From assembly GCA_910589415.1 (NCBI GenBank), contig OU342630.1:84626186-84690185 (forward strand): DNA of 64,000 nucleotides. The letters run 5' to 3'. The position numbers and the translations under genes are program-made. The stretch comes from Malachius bipustulatus. Lineage: Eukaryota; Arthropoda; Insecta; Coleoptera; Melyridae. Positions 1-12,634 of the stretch are shown piece after piece. The notes below the pieces were generated by a model. The model saw nothing but the letters and a program-made list of their open reading frames with translations, was not told the origin of the DNA and did not search any database. Within the stretch, counting starts at the first letter, position 1, and each line of letters begins with the position of its first letter.

Positions 1-3000
1 GTTTCAGTGTTCTAATCGATACGATGATTTTACTGAAGTACATACACGTAATACGTAAATGCAAGCTCGCCGCCTGTCTGTCTAATCCCATCTTTCCTGA
101 CCTCATATCCTTGGCTCCCTTCCGAGGTGTGGAAGAATCATTATATTAATATATTCTGCTACCATGTTCTTAAGTTGGATCTCATCACATTCCCAGAGTG
201 GTTTATATGTGATTAAATATAGCGAGCCCTAGTTTATAAACTACTAGGATCAGTTAGTTGAATATAACCCAGTTAGATATTCAAACTTCAGTATTTTTAA
301 CACCAGGATAATCACTTCAAAATAAATAGAGAATTTATGTTTATCTCATTTCAATTTAGGTATTACTCCCTTGCTGACGGCACTGTTGGTTCTACTCCAT
401 GTTGCTCCCATTCGTTGAATCTCATCGGCTTTGTTTACATTGTCTTGGCCTATCGCCCTGGGTCTGCATAATGTTTATTAGTCTTTTTTTTTGTCTCCTT
501 TCCATCGAAAGTTTACACCATCGGTTGTTTTCTCGTCTAGCCAAGCATCCCATTTTAAGGTGGCTTCGATCCACAATGTTGGGTTAAGTTACATTTAAAA
601 TAATCCTTTCTGAATTTCAATTGATGAGACTTTTACTTTCCATTTGGTCGATATCCCGTTATGCTACTCAAGCTAACAATATAATCCCTCTGTTTCTGAC
701 AGCAGAATATCTCTTCTTTAAGAGATTAATAGATATATCTACGTCCCCGCAATTTCCCTGGCGTTTTGATTAATTGTTATAGGCTTGACAGCAATTTGGT
801 TTATAACTGTTTTTGTTTTTGAAAAAATAATATTCAACCTAACTACTTTCACTACTTTCCAGGAACGTTTTGCTCTACTTATATCATCTTCAGAACTTTT
901 AATAATTTGAATTAGCATTTTGCATATCATGTTCTTTGTAGGTATAAACCAACCTGTCAAAAGGAAGTGATAAAGACAGATTCAGTTGAAATCGTGGAAT
1001 TCTCTTCTAAACCTAGATAGGTTACACGAGATTGAACTTATTCGATAGACAAATTTAGATCAATTAGGTATTTATGGAACACCCATTATCGATACCTTCC
1101 TGGTTAAAACAGTTTCGTGATCGGAAAAGCGGCTTCTTGAATACATTATCACGTTTTCGTCTAAGCTATAAATGGTCTAATAAGTAGCTCTCACTAGAAA
1201 CGTGATTTATCACAAGAAATGTATCAAAAAAATGGTTCAATTTCCTATAGGTACCAATTTGAACGAATTCCTTTCTAGATCCAGATGAAAGTCAGTTCAT
1301 GTCAGATTGAACACGAGACTGGATAATTATTTGCTGAGCTAAGTTTTTGATGCACCTAACTGAATTCCTGGTACAATCGTCGTTATTATAATTACTCGTA
1401 ATTATGGAGTTTAACGAATTCACATTCATGTTTTACAACATATTTCATCATTATATTCTTATTAGACAAATATGGTATGGTATGCTAGAACTGCCAGACG
1501 GGATGCGAAATCTCAAAACATATTATATAGAACTGCACGAGGTGACCATCTCTGAATGGCGCGAGCTGCAGTCCTGCCGGTAGTTCCGCCAACCATCGTT
1601 AGATGTCGCGACATTCTCTGAGTCACTTGGATCCGGGTGATGCTTTTGACAAAAGCCCGTCTCTCTGTGCAGTCAGCAATTCATCCTCAAGAGTTATCTC
1701 TTCGTTGTGTCACACTGGTAAGGTGATAAAGGAGCCCAAAACAGCTACCTGTGGCTGCGAATAGTTTTCTGGATGGTTCTGTTTTGTTATCTGCTATTGA
1801 GCTCGATCGAGCCAAGAACGTTATTTTTCGTCTTTGCTTTTCAACACATGGCTCAGTCAATTACTTTCCATTATCATATTCACTTCCATACATGGTCACG
1901 CCCATGAAGACTTTTGATGAAGCAATTAAATAGCATATTTTATTATCAGAAATTTTACACGAGAGCTGATTTCCATACGATCCATGCAGTGTCTTTTGTA
2001 GAGAATGTTCTTTTGCATCAATCAAGGTCATACACTTCTTTTGAGAAAAAGGCAAATGAAGTCTGAAAATGCAAATTCATCCCTAAAACCAATATGGCGG
2101 CTAAAAACAAAATACCGTTTTTTTCGCTTTGATTGAGTGATTCCTTTAGTAGGTATGAGTCTCTATATAAAAAATTTCGGGAGTTACAAGTCATGATGAA
2201 GTTTCTACATATCTGTTCTGTAGAATGATGTTAAATAATTTTGAGGGGGGGGGGGGTCAGACTAGATCTATGAAAAAACAGAATGGCTCCGTTTTTCTAA
2301 ATTGCCTCTAACCTTATTTTTTTGGTACATCTAGTCCGATTACAGTTTCACTCATTTAAAACACTGGATGGTTTAATGTGAAGCATGTGATACTGATCTT
2401 CTTCCATAATTACTTTCAAAGGCACCCCCACAACATGTTGTGCGCTGTAAAATAGGTTGAAAGAAAATGGTGAGACTAATTTATAAAATGATTAAAGAAA
2501 GTGCCAGCGTTAGATCTGACGTGACAACTCCCCTTTCGCATGCCTCCATCCATTCATCTGTTTCAAAGGTCACGATCTGACTAGGGACACGAGCTAGGGA
2601 CTTGAGTTTTAATTGATGGGGTTAATAAGAACAGGGGATGAAAGTCAAGGAATATTTCCTCTGAGCCAGGCCATTAGCGATTTCTTTACCCTTTTCCTTG
2701 TGATCTCTTATCAAGGGAATCGATGCTGCGTCTGGTTCTATAACCTCTCGAGAGCATCGCAGTATTCCTAACGCTCCACAACCTATCGAAGACTTTGTTG
2801 TGTAGATATAAAATACAATTCCGAATATAGAAAATAGATTGAATTTTCTAGACTCCTTTCTGGGGGTCGCTTACGAGCTTCTAATAAATCTTTCGATGAA
2901 GTTTGTATTGAAAAGCATGACCAGTACGAGATCTGTGCCGCATTGAAAACTGTTTTCACCTTGTTGCAACGAATATTTTAAGCTGCTAGAGTAAATGATA

Positions 3001-3396
3001 AAATCAAGTCTCTTTGTGACAATTATTATTATAAGTAAGCAATAATACAGCGTGATTAAGAAGTAAATGTAATTATTCTTAATGTTAATTATTTATAAAT
3101 AATTAATTAATTCAGATCATTGCCCTCAAAGTCATTAGCCATTGGATGTAAAAAAAAACTGCTGATTTGATCGTGGCTCGTGGCTGCCTTGTTAATTAAT
3201 GGGAGTGGTTCGAGATAAATCTTTCTGCTTTGATTTCAAAGAGGGAGCTCAAGAATTGGAACCGTAAAACGTAAAATTGAATTGTCAATACTCGCTTAGT
3301 ATGTAGTAGTCATTCATCGGTTCTTATGAAAGATGCTACTTGAAAGATGCTATCTGAAGATGCTACTTTAAAAGTATAGCGAAACACGTGTAATGT
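1..3396. other. AT-rich DNA without recognised gene
   Basis: No open frame here resembles a known protein, and the short frames lack coding character. About 1,500-1,720 and 2,500-2,780 are visibly less AT-rich and do not match the repeat families found elsewhere in the window. They could be unique or conserved non-coding DNA, but nothing in them names a function. A G-run lies at 2,245-2,256. Near 2,108 there is a short stretch (ATACCGTTTTTTTCGCTTTG) that resembles pieces near 5,600 and 48,220, suggesting a dispersed old repeat. Confidence 0.5.
2245..2256 (+). repeat. Poly-G run (12 G)
   Basis: Twelve consecutive G in AT-rich surroundings. It is one of three G/C homopolymers in the window (with C-runs at 23,077 and 45,989). 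Homopolymer length is prone to slippage and sequencing error. Confidence 0.9.
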
Positions 3397-3593
3397 TAAT
3401 ATCGTGTGATCCACAAAATTTTTCATCAACTAGTGCCTTGAAAGAGAGAGATAGCTATTGCAGTCATGTCTGAGCTAATTGCATCTGAGCACACCTACGC
3501 AATAGTTTGCATTTTATCTGACAGACTGACGGACATGCTTCATTTTTTCCAAGACACTAGTTGATGGAAAATTTTGTGGATCACCCGATATTA
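3397..3593 (+). mobile_element. MITE, family 1, copy a
   Basis: A short non-autonomous element of about 197 bp with terminal inverted repeats. The left end reads TAATATCGTGTGATCCACAA and runs on through AAATTTTTCATCAACTAGTG. The right end, near 3,555-3,593, is its reverse complement with a few mismatches. A second copy lies at 40,356-40,577 in the opposite orientation. The interiors match too, including the stretch GCAGTCATGTCTGAGCT and a piece with ATCTGACAGACTG. Two copies with the same ends and interior in opposite orientation make this a mobile family rather than a chance palindrome. It has no coding capacity. The superfamily is not assignable because no target duplication is clear. Confidence 0.8.
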
Positions 3594-6111
3594 TCCATCA
3601 GTATACAGTAGAATTTTTTAAAACATTAGTGTTTTATTTATCATCCATCAGTGCAGAGATTCTACGAAGTGGGTTGAAAACATAAATTCTATGAAAATCT
3701 ATACGTAATTTTTCTGTTATAATATCATCCACCATTTTTATCACTTTCTTGCCTAAACTGTTTTAATTCTATTTCGCTACAAATAAAAGATCCCAACCAT
3801 ATGTTAGAACACAGAGTGAAAGAACAACAATCGCCTGAATATTATATAAAAAGCTTTCAACTTCAACTGTTTTAGTTTTCCAGGTGGACATAAATGCTTA
3901 AGCGAGTGAATTATTTAGACGCCACAAGACTATGTTTAAGAGGCTTTTATTTTATGTCGATAACTACGTACTCAACCCAGAACATCTTAACGAAATTTCA
4001 CGTCGCTGTTGCTTAGGTCAGCATCTTTTCGCAGAAAATCGAAGCAAGTAGTTATCGTGCCAAAGCTATTCATTTATTGTTGTCTGCTAAAGTCAAATCG
4101 ATGGGGGTTTTATTTCGATAAGCTTTGAGATTAATTTTATGGGATCTATTACACTACTACTGCAAACGTTTACTGATTGTATAGGGTGTTTACTGTTTAT
4201 TTGTGAATCCTTAATAGTTTTTAACCATAGTTTTGATAATTATAATCGATTATTGACACCCACTTAGATTCAACCACTACATACCTAGTTGCAAATTATT
4301 GTAAAATGTGACTCAATAAATATAAAGACGACCCATCCTCTTTTGACAGCGCAAGATCTTTAATTGAAATGTTAGGTATTTAGTATTACTTAAAATTTTG
4401 ATTCGTTTTGTAAATAGCCAGACTGTGTTTTTAGGTCAATATCCCAACACACTCGTAAAAATTTGAGCCTTTTTTACGGTAGAATGACGTCAATAAAGAA
4501 TTAGTTTTATATGTTTCAAATGACCCATCCATTATGAAAAGTTTATTTTCGGCTTGCTTGTTCTATTCTAGAGTTTTTGGAAGGTCTTCAACCGTTAATA
4601 CGTCTCGTCTGTAATAACGTTTCCAGATGTTTTGTAAACTTGCGTTTGTTCGATGCCCACACATCCAAAATCAAAATCACATTAATTAGTAGCTATTATA
4701 TAAATAATTCATAATCCATAAACCTCAGAGAAGGTGTTTTTAGTTTAACGGAAAATTTGTGGTACGGTAGAATAATTTTCCAAAAAAGTTCATTTAGATT
4801 TTAATTTTCGTAACTATAAGACTAATGACTAGTTGGAAAATAAAATTGAACAACTGTCAAAATATTTAAAGTCTAATTTCTCCTTAATTACAATAATTGT
4901 TTTTAGCAATAGTTTAAAGCGACTTTAAGCTAAAGTAATTTTAAAATTGATTATGAAATGGACCTTCAAATCATTTTAATTTAAAGTCTCCTTGAATTTT
5001 TATTGAAACAATAGTACCTACCTAACCAAGGTGAATTTTAAAGTGACATTAATTTTATTATATGAAACTATATATAGACCTATGAAAAATAGTCTCAAAA
5101 TAGGTACCTCCCTACCAACGTCAGTGAACAGTTACATTGACATTTTATTAATTATCAATCTTGAATTGAGTGTTTTTTGTAATTAATATTTTTTGTTATG
5201 TACCAACTTTCTTCAATTAGGACTGCCGTGAGCCTTATTTTTATTCAACCTCTATCTCTCAATAGGCCTCTTCAGTCTTCAACGTGACTCATCGCCCATC
5301 AGTCTACTTATATTGAAGACATTGAGCTTTATACTCATACAAAACTTGTTTTAGATACTCTTATGTTATATGAATCCATGTTACTTTGAGCATTGTAAGA
5401 TAGTGCTACATCCTCGTCCAGTAAAATAAGTCGAAAAAGTCAATCAATTATGCAATAAAATTGAGAAAGACGAAAAGACCCCGCAGAATTCTCATGGAAA
5501 TTGGCTTCCGTTTAAATTTGTTGTAACATTGGAGATCGGTTTATTAAAAAAAGTTGATCAGAAGAGTCCGGGGGCATAACTAAAGCTCTAACTAAAGCTT
5601 TTTCACGCTTTGATTGCATAATCAAATCCTTATTTTACTGGACTACATCACGCTGCTTATATTATTTATATTATTTTTGCGTTTGAGTAACCATTCCGGA
5701 ATATTCAGAGCAGTGTCGAGAGCAGAAAGCACTTTTTAGAGGTCACCTCGTCTCAATCGGAGTTCCTTCTGTGCTACAGAATTCACACCTCTCAACATAA
5801 GCTGTAAATTCCGCTATGTTGTCGAGGCTTATATCACATGGATACCTCCATTGTAAACGGCTTCTCCCACGTATGACACCATTGTAAGTGATTAACCCTC
5901 ACATGGAGCTTTTTAAAGGTGCTTCCATCCCACTTAGAACGCATGAACTTTTCTTCTCAGTGCCCTAGCATCTGAAAATTACACTTAACAATAAAATTAG
6001 TAGATGTGCTCTCAGAACATATTCCAGAAATGGACGCCTCTGATATAGTTTACGGCAAAATGTAGATATTATAGTAGTAGGGGTTGTTCTCCACCTACTT
6101 CATTTTTATAA
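3594..6111. other. AT-rich DNA, one faint dispersed repeat
   Basis: No gene recognised. About 5,463-5,640 (around CCCCGCAGAATTCTCATGG and a following GGAGATCGGTTTAT) resembles the stretch starting near 26,993 (CCCCGCAGATTCCC, then GGGAATCGGTATAGAATTTG), so both probably derive from one repeat family. The remainder is AT-rich and shows no motif I can support. Confidence 0.4.
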
Positions 6112-6640
6112 TATTTTACTACACATTTTCCAGTTGTAATTTTACTGAGAAACGGTTAATTGAGAATAGGTCAAATGCGAATGAAAGTACATACCTACTT
6201 AAGTACATAAAATCTACAAAAAAAAATATTGGCTAACATATTCAGCTATAAAAATTTATACAGGGTGAGTTTTTTTCAATATTTAATACAGGGATGTCGT
6301 AAACTAGTGCAGTTGGAGGAACGGTTAAATGGGGAAAGTAGTGCAGTTTTATGAGCTTGATTCGAAACAGCTTTTGTTTTTTTGGAAATCTCCATGGGTT
6401 CTTAGATATTTAACATAAAGAAAATTCCTGGAATTTCTTTATACTGGGATAGCAGTATTATTATTGGGATTGAAGAAAAGTCATAAGTGAAAACATTATA
6501 GACGATTTTATAAACAATAAAACGGCGTTACAATTTTATTTATTTGTCGTGTCATTTTCGAGCTATATTGGAACTATTCTTAAATTCATTAAACCGTTTT
6601 TCAATTACAACTGGAAAAATTATAGTAGGTAATCTTTCTC
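6112..6640. mobile_element. Foldback element, family D, copy a
   Basis: Short arms of about 45 bp bracket this piece. ACATTTTCCAGTTGTAATTT near 6,123 is mirrored by CAATTACAACTGG near 6,603. Inside, at about 6,253, is an ATACAGGGTGAG end, followed by sequence shared with 15,567-16,178: the GGTTAAATGGGGAAAG stretch, CATGGGTTCTTAGATATTTA, and AATAAAACGGCGTTA. It is therefore a family D half-element lying within a small inverted repeat. It has no coding capacity. Confidence 0.6.
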
Positions 6641-7199
6641 TTTACAAATTTTTTTGCGAATTCCTATGCAATAACTAAGTTGACATAAAGTTGAAGGTAA
6701 AAAGTATGTTTAAATTTATATAAATTTATTTGAAAATGTTATCATTCATCAGTAACTCATGCAGTCTTCTTATAATCACACTTTACCTTTAATGTAAGCT
6801 TCAAAGGACGTGGTTTAAACTGCCAAATAGAAAATTTTACTTTAAGCAGATAATCCCTGCTGATAGTCCCTACAGAAAAACTTTACCATCTAGGTCTTCA
6901 GCAAGTACCTAATCTCAGTTGAAGACAACCACTGCACAGAACACAATAAATATGTCTACATATTAAATAACTGCGCTGACATAATTATTGAAACCTTGTA
7001 ACACAGAAAACATAAGTTATTAGAAGTTCTCATTCAAACTAGATTTACAAATCAGACAGAACATATTTAATTTTCAACTTTATCGTAATAGCTAAGGAGG
7101 AATTATTATTTTACCTTCTGCAATCACTAATCACAACTGTTATTTTTTGCAATCATCAGAAGATAAATTCGAGTATTCAAGTTATTTAAAGCATTATTC

Positions 7200-7700
7200 A
7201 ATCAAATATGCATCCCCACCTACGTAGCAAACTATCCCAAATTACAGGGCCAATTTCCATCTATTATTCGACACATTTCGTCGATTTCACCTTCACGATC
7301 AGCGCTGAATCGCGACGCAATTTCTCCACAAATCGGACAGCTAATTCAATCCACATGCACGCTTTAATATTAATCTCTAAAAGAGTATGCCTGTTCACCA
7401 TTATATGCCCCCCTCCCTTTCCCCCGGGAAGTATGGTATTATCTTGATGAGAGCAACCTTCCGGGAAATATTTAATCGTTTCAATTGGACTTGACTACCA
7501 CCTGACTCTTTTCTGATTATCATCCTTCCCCAATCCGAACCTGCCATCATGGCCAACATGAGGTTGTTGGCTCATAAAACAATTAATAATTCTCGCTGCT
7601 ACTTGAGGTCGAAGGATTCCCAGTTCGAGATCATCTTTTCACACGAAGAAACCACATTTTCGCAGATAGTAAGTTTCAATTCTCAACAAAGACTTACAAG
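7200..7700. other. Less AT-rich, apparently single-copy island
   Basis: This stretch is less AT-rich than its surroundings and shares nothing obvious with the repeat families here. It contains homeodomain-core-like ATTA sites (for example AAAACAATTAATAATTC near 7,577) and a C-rich run near 7,410. No open frame is convincing; the 79-codon frame at 7,208-7,447 has no family resemblance. It could be a conserved regulatory element, an exon of a non-coding RNA, or simply unique DNA. The call rests on composition and the absence of repeat matches only. Confidence 0.25.
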
Positions 7701-8012
7701 AGGTTCCAGCTCGGGGTCATAGAAATCAAGTCTAGTTTACAGTTGAGAAAATCAATTCAAGCAGAAAATTGGTGCCAGTATGGTGATGGCGGGACACTCT
7801 CTTATTCCTTCGTCATTTCTTCGTTTGCTTGTCGTGAGCCTCGGAGAATGACATTGGCAAAGAGTATTTCTTAAAAACTTGGAACATTATTCCGCACAAA
7901 GAACTTTTATCCAGAAAACTTACGGACAAAATCCTAATTGCCACTAATAAGACTTGGATCTTAAGGAGACTCTAGATTTCTCAATCATTTTTAATAATTT
8001 GTGGATTTAATA

Positions 8013-8262
8013 ACATCTGGAGTTTAGTTAGCTAGGTGTATAGAGAGACACACTTATAGAAAATGAACAAAAATTCCTAAGAAACTGAAGCTTGCATTGA
8101 AAAGAAAAAAGAAAAAAGTACAACTCGAATTGTACTCTTTTTGAGTATTTCTAATAAGTATTATTCTAATAACCAAATACATATTTTCGTTAACAACTGG
8201 AATTTAGTTGCTTATGTAGGGCAAAACACATACATAAAATAAACAAAAATAATACCTAAGAA
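8013..8262 (+). repeat. Diverged tandem duplication, two units
   Basis: Two units about 175 bp apart share the order: a GGA(G/A)TTTAGTT(A/G) stretch, an ACACA(C/T)-rich part, then AAAATAAACAAAAAT or AAAATGAACAAAAAT, then CCTAAGAAA. The match is imperfect, so this is an old local duplication. No gene is involved. Confidence 0.4.
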
Positions 8263-10076
8263 AGGGTGCTAGAATCTGATAGAAATAATAGTTTGCCCCT
8301 TTGTCTCTGAAATTTTGATTCTAGTACTGTAGTTTATTTCTCAATGGCAGTGCATTTCGTTATCTTGGCAAATTTTTCAGTAAACTGCTTAAAATAACTC
8401 TGTCGAAGAGGCTGCCACTTTTTGCAATTATTGAACTATTTTTAATTTTTTTTATACAAAAATCGTAAGTACTTCTTGAACATATAAAATTTTAAAACGA
8501 ACTTATCGGAAGTGGTTTTACAGGGACAACGGTGTAAGCTCTAAGATTTTTCAAGCTGTATGTAGTTAAGCAAGAAAGGTCTTCGTTATTTGAAGCGGGC
8601 GGTGATAGAGCAGTTGCTTGGTGTTCACGCCACTAAGTTGTTGCTGCTTTGTCTATCCTATCCATATACTTCTATCCTGATATTTGAGAAATTATGCGAA
8701 AGTCGGATGTAACACATAAATGATAATTTTAACTTTCCAAAAAAATATTCTGAATTTTTGACTACATAGGTATACCCACTCGATTTCATATAACAACGAT
8801 TAATATATCGTAAAATTTTTAGGAACCTCTCCATAATTTATTACATTAGGGTCGAAATTTCTGTTTGATTTACATTTTTTTATGGACTTTATTTAAATCA
8901 CCATTAGCTGTATGAGTTGTGTGGGATACTCTTTCTACCACGCTTCGCTTTAATTAAGTAAAAAGTTGAACATTTCCAAGCCTTATCCATATTTACATTG
9001 CTGAAGCTGGTACAATCAATATACAGCGTGACCACTTTCAAAGCTGACCATTTGGCAATGCATGAAAAACAAAATAACTGCAGATAGCTGATAGCTGCTT
9101 TGTCAACCGTTTTCTAGTTATATCCAGGTGAGTGTCGGAATACGTGATGTCCAAAGTTAGTTTCACTGGTTGCAGAACTAATTCAAAATTATTTCTGGAA
9201 TAATTAGTCATACGATTAATGTAAATTTTTCAAACTTTCATCTTTCATTTAGTGCCCTTTTCACATCAATAATAGAAATGAACAGTAGTAAGATGTAGTT
9301 TTTTTTTTAGTGCAATTTAAATCAAGGTTAGTGTGACAGAACTATCTTATTTCAAACAGACTCATAATAATGTCGGTAAATCAATAATTGATTCATTACT
9401 ATAACAATTAACAAATTACAAACGTTATCTATTTGATTAGTGAAAGTATTGATTATCATCACTTGATTGATTGTTGCCTCGTCTACTTAATCACAAGAAT
9501 ACACCCTGAGTTATTCTCATCAAACTGTTAATAGTAATAGCTTGTATCTCTTGAAGTGGGTACCTAATGGCAAAACTTGCGGCATTTTGTTGAAGGTCTC
9601 CATTGGGTTCTGCGACTTATTTTACTTAGATGCAGGTTCACTATACGCTTTTAAAGTAGGTACCAAATAATGTTCTGTCATAGCTAGTCCATCATGTATG
9701 TTTACTACTACTGAAAGCAACGTAAGAAATATTACTTGATAAAGAAATTGTAAAAGCTCGTCTGGTGATATTTTTTGAAAGACAAAAGTTTCTCTGAAGT
9801 TTTAAAGGCATACCTAATAAAAATGAGTTTACAAGATTAAAGTTATTCCAGAACATTTAATATTTATTTTCCGACGATAACCTGCGAAAATAACAATAGC
9901 AAACTACTTTGCATGGTACCTACTTCGAAAATGACAAATATCACCCTAGAGTTGAAAAGAAAAATATCACACGATAGTGATATGTATATTAAGTATAAAT
10001 GTCATTAGGTATGAGGTTAGGCAGTTTTAATGGAATTTTAAATGTTCCTATTTTTCTTCATATTTTTACGGGATTT

Positions 10077-11227
10077 TATACAGGGTTACTGTACTGGTAA
10101 CTGGATACATTCCTTTGGTGATCTGATAAAACAAGAGGTAAGGAGTAAATTAACCCCAACATGCACTATACAAAACTCAATAGATTTTGAGATATTTCGA
10201 TTTTCAACTTTTCTTGAAAAAATGGTTTCAAATGTCTTGAAATGTAGTTTTCAAAAAATATACTTTAACTTTTTGATTTTTTTTTACTGGAATACTTGTC
10301 CAATACTATGCTTCCTTCTGGAATAAAAAATATCCTGAGGTATTTCGATCGTGTGAAAATTTCAAAGAAAAACTACTATTTTTTTAAAATAAGATTTAAA
10401 AGTTTTTACAAGTTATTTTCGCAAAATTGTCAAGGCAACTTGCGTACATATTGTTTTAAAAACTTCCATAGTGTAGTAGCTAACAAGGTACGTATAGCTC
10501 TTAACAAATTTTTAATCTAGTCAAAAAAAACAGTAGAAATGAAGCATTCAACAAAATTAATTTAACTTCTACCCATTAATAATAGACCTTATAACTGGAC
10601 CGCAGAAAAGTCAACAATTGATTATTCTGTGACTGGACTGTCTGAATCTGACAGTTAGTGACTTAAGTGTTTGGTTCGCTTTTAAAGATTATTTTATAAT
10701 TGTACTGTATTTCTTTAAATTAGTTGTTGAAGAGTTTCGTATTTGTTATTGTTATCGAAACGACATGGCCGCTTACAGCAATGCAGAATATGCTGACATT
10801 TTATTTGTCTACGGATATTGCGATGGTAATGCTGCAGAAGCTCATAATCGTCATAAGCTTCCTAATCGTCGCAATTTTGCGAAAATAACTTGTAAAAACT
10901 TTTAAATCTTATAATAAAAAATTGTTTGTGAAAGTTTTCCTTTGAAATTTTCACACGATCGAAATACCTCAGGATATATTTTTTATTCCAGAAGGAAGCA
11001 TAGTATTGGACAAGTATTCCAGCAAAAAAAAATCAAAAAGTTAAAGTAGATTTTTTGAAAATTACATTTCAAGACATTTGAAACCATTTTTTCAAGAAAA
11101 GTTGAAAATCGAAATATCTCAAAATCTATTGAGTTTTGTATAGTGCATGTTGGGGTTAATTTACTCCTTACCTCTTGTTTTATTAGATCACCAAAGGAAT
11201 GTATCCAGTTACCAGTAACCCTGTATA
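10077..11227. mobile_element. Foldback element, family G, copy a (1.15 kb)
   Basis: A long inverted repeat with TATACAGGGTTACTG at the left end and the reverse complement, ending in CCCTGTATA, at the right. The arms are about 350 bp (10,077-10,433 against 10,880-11,227) and nearly identical. The left arm includes GGATACATTCCTTTGGTGAT and a stretch around AACATGCACTATACAAAACT. The loop, about 10,434-10,879, is not repeated in the second copy at 56,113-57,802, which has the same arms but a different interior. The loop contains the start of a DUF4817 transposase frame (10,765-10,905). Open frames on the arms are by-products of AT-rich DNA, not genes. Confidence 0.9.
10765..10905 (+). pseudogene. 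DUF4817 transposase N-terminus, truncated (46 codons)
   Basis: The frame starts at ATG 10,765 and ends at TAA 10,905. Residues 9-26 read YADILFVYGYCDGNAAEA, followed by PNRRNF at residues 33-38. This is the pattern of the DUF4817 domain, the N-terminal helix-turn-helix-like part of transposase-like proteins common in insect genomes, usually followed by a DDE domain of a few hundred residues. Here about 46 codons remain. The last ten or so codons are written by the start of the foldback's right arm, so the protein is cut off by the element's own structure. The start codon is the natural one for the family. A matching DDE-type C-terminal relic lies at about 40,975-41,483, but nothing shows that the two came from the same copy. 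The product is almost certainly not functional as a transposase. Confidence 0.75.
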
Positions 11228-12529
11228 ATAAGTTTAACGTTGTAGACCCAAAACAGTAAAATCCAAAAGTTTATCTGACGTTTTTGAAGTATTAATTTCA
11301 ATTAAAGCACACATTCATATTGGTGCTCATCTTATTGTTATATCCTCGTTATACAAAATGTACAAATAAATACAAAAAAGAAATCTCTCTATTTGTTGCA
11401 AACTCCATTATACAATTAAAATGTTAGTTATCTAATAATAATAATAATATGGCCCACTTGCAATTCCTACAATTCTCTTTCAGTTGTTGTTATTCTAATT
11501 TTTTCTTATTCAATCATTACTTTTCTTTGTAAGTTTCAAATAAAAGTATTAAAAAGAAAAAAATTAAAATGTGCGTTAATCTGTGGTCGTAGGAAAAATA
11601 GTGTACATTACTACGTGTGATTGTCATACTTCGGCTGGTACCTCGTACGAAACCAATCTTCCACTCGTGTGAAATGGGCCACTTTACACACCAGTAATGT
11701 AATATACTAGTATCAGATTATACCTACATGAGAAAACACAAACAAAAGAGTTTAATTCGTAAATGTAGGCATTTACTCAATTTTTGTTTAATTAAAGAAG
11801 TATATATTTAATGAATTGGATCTGCTTGTTGTGGTTGAAAAAATGTCAATCAATTGTTTTAGTAGACATTCTACATATAGAGTGTACAATATAATGCATT
11901 TTTAGGTTATGAAACATTATTATTTATATTTACTAAAATTATTTTGATGATAGATAGGTATACCTAAATCAAACACTAATGTTTAAAAATTCGATTGTAC
12001 CTATATTGATGTATTATCGATGTTACCTGTGTATTAAAATCATCATCTACAGACATGTAAATGAATATTAAAATAGTTGATATAGTAGAAAAATATCAAC
12101 AGTACGGTAACTATAAAATATAATATAATATGTATAAAGATAATAAAACAAATAACTAGATTTAAATAAATTTCAATTTATTAATAAATTTGTTACGATT
12201 TCCACTTTATTGAATAAAGTTTTTCTCTTCTCTACGTTATATCAGTAATTTCAATATTCATTAACATGTATGAAAAAGGACCGAGAACATAAAGTTTAGA
12301 AAATTATGTTGATTTTATTTTGCCACCATGTATTTCAATCTTTAAAAAAAAACTAAAAAAAAAAAAATTATAATCGGAAATTGCTTGATCAAAATCACTC
12401 TAAACCACGAAATATCTATTATGTTCTCAAGTAATATACTTTTTTCTTGTCAAATGTTTCTATCACTGCTATATTTTTGTTGAAGCTTAGTTGTTGTTGA
12501 GGCATAAGGCATTTTTTAAATTTTAATTC
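11228..12529. other. Very AT-rich DNA without recognised gene
   Basis: No coding signal. About 11,580-11,710 is less AT-rich, and its ends form a weak hairpin (GTGTACATTACTAC near 11,602 against GTAATGTAATATAC near 11,694). The rest, especially 11,880-12,420, is extremely AT-rich with A-runs and nothing I can name. Confidence 0.45.
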
Positions 12530-12634
12530 ACCTTTTCTTTTATTATTTGACTGTTCTTATTTATTCTCTTGTTTCAGGTGAGTCCATTCATATAAATCTC
12601 GTTAGCTAAATAATAAAATCAAAACTTCTGAGTG
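12530..12634 (+). promoter_or_regulatory. Candidate recursive splice site (ratchet point)
   Basis: A T-rich pyrimidine tract (about 12,531-12,573) leads into TTGTTTCAG and then directly into GTGAGT, so a 3' splice site and a 5' splice donor meet at 12,577|12,578. This juxtaposition is the signature of recursive splicing in long insect introns. TTTGAC near 12,546 could serve as a branch site. A second donor-like GTAAGT begins at 12,635, which would delimit a 57-nt recursive exon. The tract matches none of the repeat families in the window. No transcript is visible from DNA alone, and the motif could occur by chance in 64 kb of AT-rich DNA. Confidence 0.4.

Noticed and set aside
2245..2256. G-run as a quadruplex signal
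   Set aside because: A single homopolymer without spaced G-tracts; ordinary slippage is enough.
9100..9135. TATATCCAG|GTGAGT as a recursive splice site
   Set aside because: The pyrimidine tract before it is poor and the sequence looks like part of a worn repeat beginning near ATACAGCGTG at 9,023.
10042..10326. 94-codon plus-strand frame
   Set aside because: Lies on the arm of a foldback element; its mirror occurs in the other arm.
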